The notes beneath the pieces are model-generated. The model worked only from the letters and a program-made list of their open reading frames with translations. It did no database searches and had not been told where the DNA came from. From assembly GCA_002224055.1 (NCBI GenBank), contig AZLU01000012.1, positions 1 through 64,000 on the forward strand: DNA of 64,000 nucleotides. Direction: 5' to 3'. This document shows positions 58,704 to 64,000 of the stretch, in pieces. The DNA is from Pezizomycotina sp. ARF18. Taxonomy: Eukaryota; Ascomycota. The position numbers were made by a program, and so were the translations under genes. Numbering within the stretch: position 1 is the stretch's first letter; every line of letters begins with the position of its first letter.

Positions 58704-61700
58704 ATTGTAAACGAAAGCGTTTTACTTCGTCCTTGTCAACGCAAAATCTCTTATTTCACGATCGACAAGAAAATTTCAACGGATATTGATTGCTTTAATG
58801 AAAAAGACAAGAAAGAGAAAAAGACAAAAAAATATAAGAAATTGAGGAGGGGAAGACGGGACAATTATAAAGGAACCCAATTACTCTATCCAGGTGGTAC
58901 GATTATGTACAGAGGACTCCAGGATATTGCCTTTTCCGAAAGGACAAGCCCGTAAGAGAAAGACGATAGATAATCCAGTCTCATATGGGGAACCCAGAAG
59001 GAAACCTCCGGGGTGTCGAAGAGGGGGAAGGGAAGGGTTAGGGACGGCTGTCGACTCCCGGGTCAACTTGTAATATGACCTACTGGTCCTAGGGGGATTA
59101 CCACTTTTGCTGTATTCCGTAAAACGTCCTCATATTTTCTTTTTCAGAGAAGCAAGAGGAAGTAAAATACCTTCTCATATTCTCTATCAGCAGTACAGAC
59201 TTAAGTAGCTTCTTGAGATATTGGTGGGTAACATGGTCCAAACAGCATTGTCTCATCTAGATCAACTAAAAAAGACAGGACCTCGACAGCCAGACAAAAC
59301 AGAAAGAACTTCAATAGTAATAGAGTTCAGAGTATGTTCAACGTTGGTTCTAGGTTTTCATGTGGGAGGTTATACGTTATAACGCGATATTTTTATTTTC
59401 TCCTTAAGGGAAACTTTCTAGAAGGAAGGTCTTAGCTTATATTTCCTTTTTCCTAGCATATTAAAAAGCAAAGTTTCTATAACGGCAGCTGCCTTGACAG
59501 TTCTGGTGCAACTGCAACTCGCCGCCGACCGACAGTAAATCACCTAATTGACCCCAGTGTAACCGCTCTGTCGACGTGAATATATTCCGCCCGCTGATCA
59601 TACTGTATTTTGGAAACTTTCGTATCCTTTTGGTATTCAGCTGTGAGGTTCAGAGCCGGTAGTTGTGTTACAAGTTCACGAGGCTTTCGTCGATGAAAAA
59701 TATCAAGACTTTCAGCTCAAGAACTTCTAACAATACTGAAGTCGCAGAAAAGATGAATGAATGATCACGCGAGCAATTCGAATAGAAATAACGATAATAA
59801 TGCAATTAGAGCAATCTCGGCTACTGTTCTTCGAATGTTTTGCATTGTTAATTTCGTCCTTTGAGAAGAATTTCGAGAATTTGAGGAAACCGGTAATTTT
59901 CTAATCTTTTGCAAAATTAGGGCCTGGTCAGTATGGTATAGTTACTAGCGTCGTTTCGTCTCTTTTTATCAGAACTCTTATCGCTGCTAGCGTTTTGACC
60001 CTGGACGGGCTCTAGTTTGCGCATTTATAATAAAGTGCCTTCCGGAATCGCGATCCATATCCTCAAGGGCCTCATATGCATATTCCATGAATCGCAACAA
60101 TCATCGGCTGCTATTAAAATTATTGCTTTGGTTGGAAGGTGATAACGTCTGCTTAACGAATATGAAAAATAAATAAAACAAGAACTTCTAGATGGATGTA
60201 AGAGAAAGCAGGGACGGGAATGGCTGTTCTTGGCAAGTATATCCTAGGTAACTCGGTATCTCGCCGTTTCCCGGGATTCTTACGATTCTTACCAAATTTT
60301 CCTCCTTTGTTGGGAGTTTGTCAATTGAACGTCAATAGGGGCCGTGATCAGAATACTGTTCAAGTTCGAAAATCTGCGGCTGGTGTAGATATGGAGTTGT
60401 CCTTCCGCAAGAATTGCACAATTTTTGTCGCTTTCCTCGGAACTTCGGCAGCACAGCCAAGAGGCAGTGTCTCTTCCCGAGATTGAAGTTCTGATCAATG
60501 ACGCAGCGAACGGGCCACAGGGCGAAACAAATGGTGGTAAACAGAAGCGAACAAGCGATATTTGGTGGGTGGATACCTCTGTGGAGCCTCTGGGTAGCCG
60601 TTGTTTTTGGTGGCTTACTCGGCTTCCATCGTTTTTTTCAAGTGCACAGGTTACCCCCCGCCAGAATGACAAACTGCATGGAATTTCCAGAAAGAAAAAC
60701 TTGATATTTCTCCGATTGTCAATTTACGGTGAGATGAAACTGCAGAGAATGTTCAGACACATTGCGTTTTTTAAGAATGATTCCTCCGCTATCTTAACGT
60801 GAAGTTGACCACTGATCATTTTTCTATTTCGTGACAGTTGAGGTATCCTTTTGAATGCAGTATTCTGATTGGATTTGTGATTTGCTCAGATATTTAGAAA
60901 ATCTCGGTTTGATACGGGGTCTCCATGCCCTACCGCTTCTTCATTAGATAAGACGCTGAAAATACTACCTCGTGATGGGACCTTTCGCAGCCAGATTTAT
61001 ACTCTTTCGCGTACGATCAGCAAATGTATGGGCTAATTGGTAATTTGTGTAGCTATTCCAATCTCCTTATTAGAAAATTTACCGAAGGCAGCAGTTTTAT
61101 GAAATCCCATTTTCTGACGTCTGAACTGCTGAGATGCCATTAGGAGAAGCTTCGTATTTCGAAATTCCCAAAATAACTATCCCTTTTCTTCTTTTGTTAA
61201 AAACCTGTCATTCCAGATTTTTTTTCTGTTGATCATAATCTAGTCCTTTTAACACGGAATAACCTCCGCACTTTCTGTTTCTCGAACCCCTTCATGGTTC
61301 ATAAAATACAGAATTATCTCGTATTCACTTTTGTTTTTCCTTTCTTCTCCATCTTTTCCAAGGATCCCGCTGGCCACTTCCGCTAACGTTAGCTCAACCG
61401 TAGCACCCAGGCATTGCCACCGCTTCTCCTTCCGGAAGCTGTCTATCGCTCGACAGTATTTAAGCTTTTCGCGCTACCTTTTTTTTCCCTCTTTCCTTTC
61501 GTTTCGCGAATTGCCTTTCCTGTGCTAAGTTAAGTAAAAACGGGAGAAAATAACAGAAAACGGTCGGACACGTCAACTAGTCACACCTTATCCTGCAGCT
61601 TTTACCTGCAGAAGAGAGGGGAAAAGGAAACAAAAAGGCGCTAGCGGCGCCAGCAATCTTGTATATTCCCCTGTTCGTCAAAACCCTCAAAAGGTTCTAT

Positions 61701-61751
61701 ATAGCCATTTCTCGCCCTGACTAAGCATCGAGCTCCATACGAGTTTTCAAA
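58704..61751. other. Intergenic, 3 kb
   Basis: No supported gene. Frames at 60220-60802 on both strands have no motif. A phrase reading CQLNVNRGRD near 60330 was considered and rejected as a LINE trace. Confidence 0.5.
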
Positions 61752-61907
61752 GTCACTGTGGCCGAGTGGTTAAGGCGTTCGATTAGAAATCGAATTCGTT
61801 CGCGAGCACAGGTTCGAGTAGGTTCTCATCAGATCTTGTTGAAAAATTTACCTTTCTGAGCTGTGGATGAACATATGACTAACTAAGCAATAGTCCTGTC
61901 GGTGACG
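61752..61907 (+). tRNA. tRNA-Ser(AGA) with T-arm intron
   Basis: Acceptor GTCACTG/CGGTGAC with discriminator G73, D-arm GCCGAGTGGTTAAGGC, anticodon stem TTCGA/TCGAA with loop TTAGAAA (anticodon AGA), and a long variable arm as expected for Ser. No anticodon intron. The T-arm reads ACAGG-TTCGA, then 76 extra bases (61818-61893), then T-CCTGT. Exact GT-AG excision leaves a six-base T-loop, one base short of the usual TTCGAGT. The missing base is restored if one G is absent from a GG pair at the donor (G|GTAGGT). This fits the one-base losses seen elsewhere in the window. A T10 run follows at 61915-61924. Confidence 0.85.
61818..61893 (+). other. Spliceosomal-type intron inside the T-arm of tRNA-Ser
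   Basis: 76 bases: donor GTAGGT, branch GACTAAC (61877-61883), acceptor TAG. It shares the stretch AACATAT followed by (G)ACTAAC with the tRNA-Ile intron (AACATATACTAAC there), which hints at common origin. The B-box core GGTTCGA lies intact directly before it. Confidence 0.75.
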
Positions 61908-63027
61908 ATACATATTTTTTTTTTCTTTTTCTTTTTTTTAGCTAGAGTAGCTTTATAAACTAGACAAAATAGCTGCAAGTCTTGCCATTGGTCGGTTACA
62001 GCTTGAGGGCTCTGTTAAGAATGGTAATTTATGAGGCGACATCAGGTTTGTCGATTTTTTTTTTAAAAAAAAAAAATTTAATAATTTGCGACGCGAATTC
62101 CATTGTGCCTGAAGATCAGGTCGATAGCGATACATCTCCGGATCACCATTTAACTTTCCCCGATGCCGACGTCATTGTGGGAAAAAGGTTCACGAAATTT
62201 TTTTTATCTCGGACATGGAGAGAGACACTCGAACTTTAGTTTGTCGAAATGCAATACTTTGCGACACGCGGAGTTTTGAGCACGTTTTTTTTTTTTTTTA
62301 CTAAAGTCTGGTCACTCTGAACTTTAGCTTCAGATCTAGTATTCATGATCTCAGTAAATGTTGAAAATATTACGGAAATTTTATTTAGCCTGAATAAGAC
62401 CGTGTATTTATCCCGGCCTGTGTTATCGTATCGCGAGAATTCACCACTTGGCTAAAAAACAAAGTGGAGTATCTACTTGAAGCTCGATAAGGGAACAATT
62501 CGGCTCGGGTATTCCTTTATCAACAATGAAACTGAATCTTTACCGTAGCCATCAATGAATATATCAAAGGTCAAATGTAACATCTGCAACCCGGCGGTGA
62601 CTTCTGAGTTCCCGATGATGGGATTCTCCAGCGATCCAACAAATGTAGTCCCGATATTCTCGCCACGATGTATTGAAATTCGGTGATACATCTTGGAAAA
62701 ATTTTTGAGTTTTCCCGACTCGGATGCTATCGAGATCCGAATGAGTTGAATCCCCACTTCCGACTATCGCGAACCATTCACTCTAAACAGTTATTACCCT
62801 TGATAGCAAATTGTAAAAGATAACAAACAGGCGCTCCTTCCTCAATGAGATGAACACCGAAAAATTTTTTTCCCTCAAAACCCTGCCCCACTAGCTCCAG
62901 CTAGGGTTAATTCCTAATCGCACGTCCGAAAGATTGATATCGCGAAACGTAAAATTCTTTCAAATCCCCACAGATCGAAGCTTTATTTATGCCTTTGACG
63001 GTATGTTTAGTCATCAATTCAACAACG
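61908..63027. other. Intergenic between two tRNA genes
   Basis: Holds the tRNA-Ser terminator (61915-61924) and a T10A12 tract at 62055-62076. No supported gene; the minus frame at 62473-62757 has no motif. Confidence 0.5.
62055..62076. repeat. Oligo(T)-oligo(A) junction, T10A12
   Basis: Ten T directly followed by twelve A, a nearly complete palindrome. Confidence 0.85.
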
Positions 63028-63140
63028 GGGGACATAGCTCAGCTGGAGAGCGTTCGACTGAGTCACACCGAGCTTTCTCCTGAAAGATCAGGTGAACCAG
63101 CCTAATCGGAAGGCCCCGCGTTCGATCCGCGGTGTTCCCA
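63028..63140 (+). tRNA. tRNA, probably Phe(GAA), with anticodon-loop intron
   Basis: Acceptor GGGGACA/TGTTCCC, discriminator A, D-arm GCTC-AGCTGGA-GAGC, anticodon stem TTCGA/TCGGA, variable loop AGGCC and an intact T-arm CCGCG-TTCGATC-CGCGG. The anticodon loop starts CTGAGT and is followed by about 41 extra bases before A38. As written the anticodon would be GAG, but the short variable loop rules out Leu. If one A is missing from AA the loop reads CTGAAG, which is Phe(GAA) with G37 and the intron at the canonical place. Likewise the D-loop AGCTGGA looks like AGCTGGGA with one G lost. A T8 terminator lies at 63147-63154. Confidence 0.75.
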
Positions 63141-63217
63141 TTCAAATTTTTTTTATTTACTTTACATTTTTTTAATTTTTATACTGAAAGAAAAGATTGA
63201 TAATGTTCTTCTGTGTA

Positions 63218-63262
<45 letters not shown>

Positions 63263-64000
63263 AACTTCAGTGCACAGCGCGGCGGAGCCTGTTAGAAACC
63301 CGTGTAGATTGAAAATCCGCTAAAGATTTCTAATAGTTTGTATATATAAATATTTTCGATAGAGGAGGTATTATACTCAACTACATATCTCTCTCTCTCT
63401 TTCAATTTCTTTTTATTTCGCCGTTGTTTTTTGCGGTATGAAGGATGTGATCTCGGATAAGTCCTTCAAAAGAAAGACGTCTATTTCAACTTTCAACTGC
63501 ATATATTTATTCTTATACCAAGAAAAATAATCGTGCTCTTGGTCACTGAACGACCCTCTACCGAACCCTCTCCCAGAAAAAAAATGTTTGTATTGTTAAA
63601 GTTAAGATCACATTTGTTTTCTTTTAATATTAAATTCTCCACATCCAAATGCGAAGCGAGCGCCAAAATCCTATCATTGTGAAGGAACAACTAAACATTC
63701 GTCCTAAGGCGTTCATGCAAAAATTCGTATATATATAAGATTACACCACAGTTATTTGACTAGCACGTTCTCCAATCTCACGGTTACGAAGTTTATGCGA
63801 ATAATACGCCAAGACGTTGACCCCTCTAACAAAAACTACCATCAGTTTTGTTCTCAATACACTGGGTACTTGATGTGTAGGCGATAAGTCTTCATTGTTA
63901 TATACGGATCCGGAATGCGAAAGATACAGTTGAATACTGTGAGCGTGTGTTTCAATCGATCGAGCACGTACTAAAGGCGATGCACCGATCGCGTACAATT
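63141..64000. other. Intergenic, right edge of window
   Basis: Contains the polymerase III terminator at 63147-63154 and the T25A22 tract at 63218-63264. No supported gene. Confidence 0.5.
63218..63264. repeat. Oligo(T)-oligo(A) junction, T25A22
   Basis: Twenty-five T followed directly by twenty-two A, a near-perfect 44-base palindrome lying 78 bases after tRNA-Phe. Confidence 0.9.

Noticed and set aside
60300-60400. Phrase CQLNVNRGRD, like the start of a LINE endonuclease domain
   Set aside because: No further endonuclease or reverse-transcriptase blocks follow in any frame.
1-64000. CRISPR arrays, prokaryotic operons, rRNA genes
   Set aside because: No regularly spaced repeats or rRNA-like sequence were seen; the window is clearly fungal nuclear DNA.

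Overview
This window looks like nuclear DNA of a filamentous ascomycete (Pezizomycotina). Genes carry short GT-AG introns of about 60-130 bases with TACTAAC/GCTAAC-type branch sites. The recognisable proteins are fungal: a P450 with the heme motif FGAGKRTCIG, the phosphatidate phosphatase APP1, HRI1, the diphthamide enzyme DPH7, a DUF6987 (LEA-like) protein, an NTF2-like protein, a POT/PTR2 peptide transporter, a GPI-type wall protein and a secreted Ser/Gly/Tyr repeat protein. Gene density is low, about one gene per 3 kb, with a desert of about 7 kb at 8.8-15.9 kb. I could not place the class of fungus.

Layout. 1-9 kb: P450 (+), a large predicted secreted protein (-) and APP1 (+). 9-16 kb: no gene, many long homopolymers. 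16-26 kb: Ser/Gly/Tyr-rich secreted protein (+), HRI1 (-), a small secreted protein (+), a tail-anchored protein (-), then two minus-strand genes, one with a nucleotidyltransferase-like DIDLLV motif. 28-36 kb: DUF6987 protein (+), a conserved hypothetical with an acidic tail (-), and two genes, one on each strand and converging, that share a C-terminal motif. 37-41 kb: DPH7 (+) and a predicted GPI-anchored protein (+). 44-55 kb: small Cys-containing protein, a nuclear-looking hypothetical, an intact NTF2-like gene, a four-TM membrane protein and a minus-strand hypothetical. 55.6-63.2 kb: four tRNA genes (Gly-GCC, Ile-AAT, Ser-AGA and probably Phe-GAA), with the peptide transporter among them.

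The most unusual observation is in the tRNA genes. tRNA-Ile(AAT) and tRNA-Ser(AGA) each have a second type of insertion inside the T-arm, of 69 and 76 bases. These insertions look like spliceosomal introns (GTGAGT...TACTAAC...CAG and GTAGGT...GACTAAC...TAG). Removing them restores a T-arm exactly (Ile) or to within one base (Ser). tRNA-Ile also keeps an ordinary 22-base anticodon-loop intron, so it is a three-exon tRNA gene.

A general caution applies. Nearly every conserved protein gene here switches reading frame every 100-300 bases by single-base changes, often in homopolymers, and two of the tRNAs lack single bases from short homopolymers. The simplest reading is an indel-prone, unpolished long-read sequence rather than mass pseudogene formation. 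Gene boundaries below therefore span several frames and are approximate.
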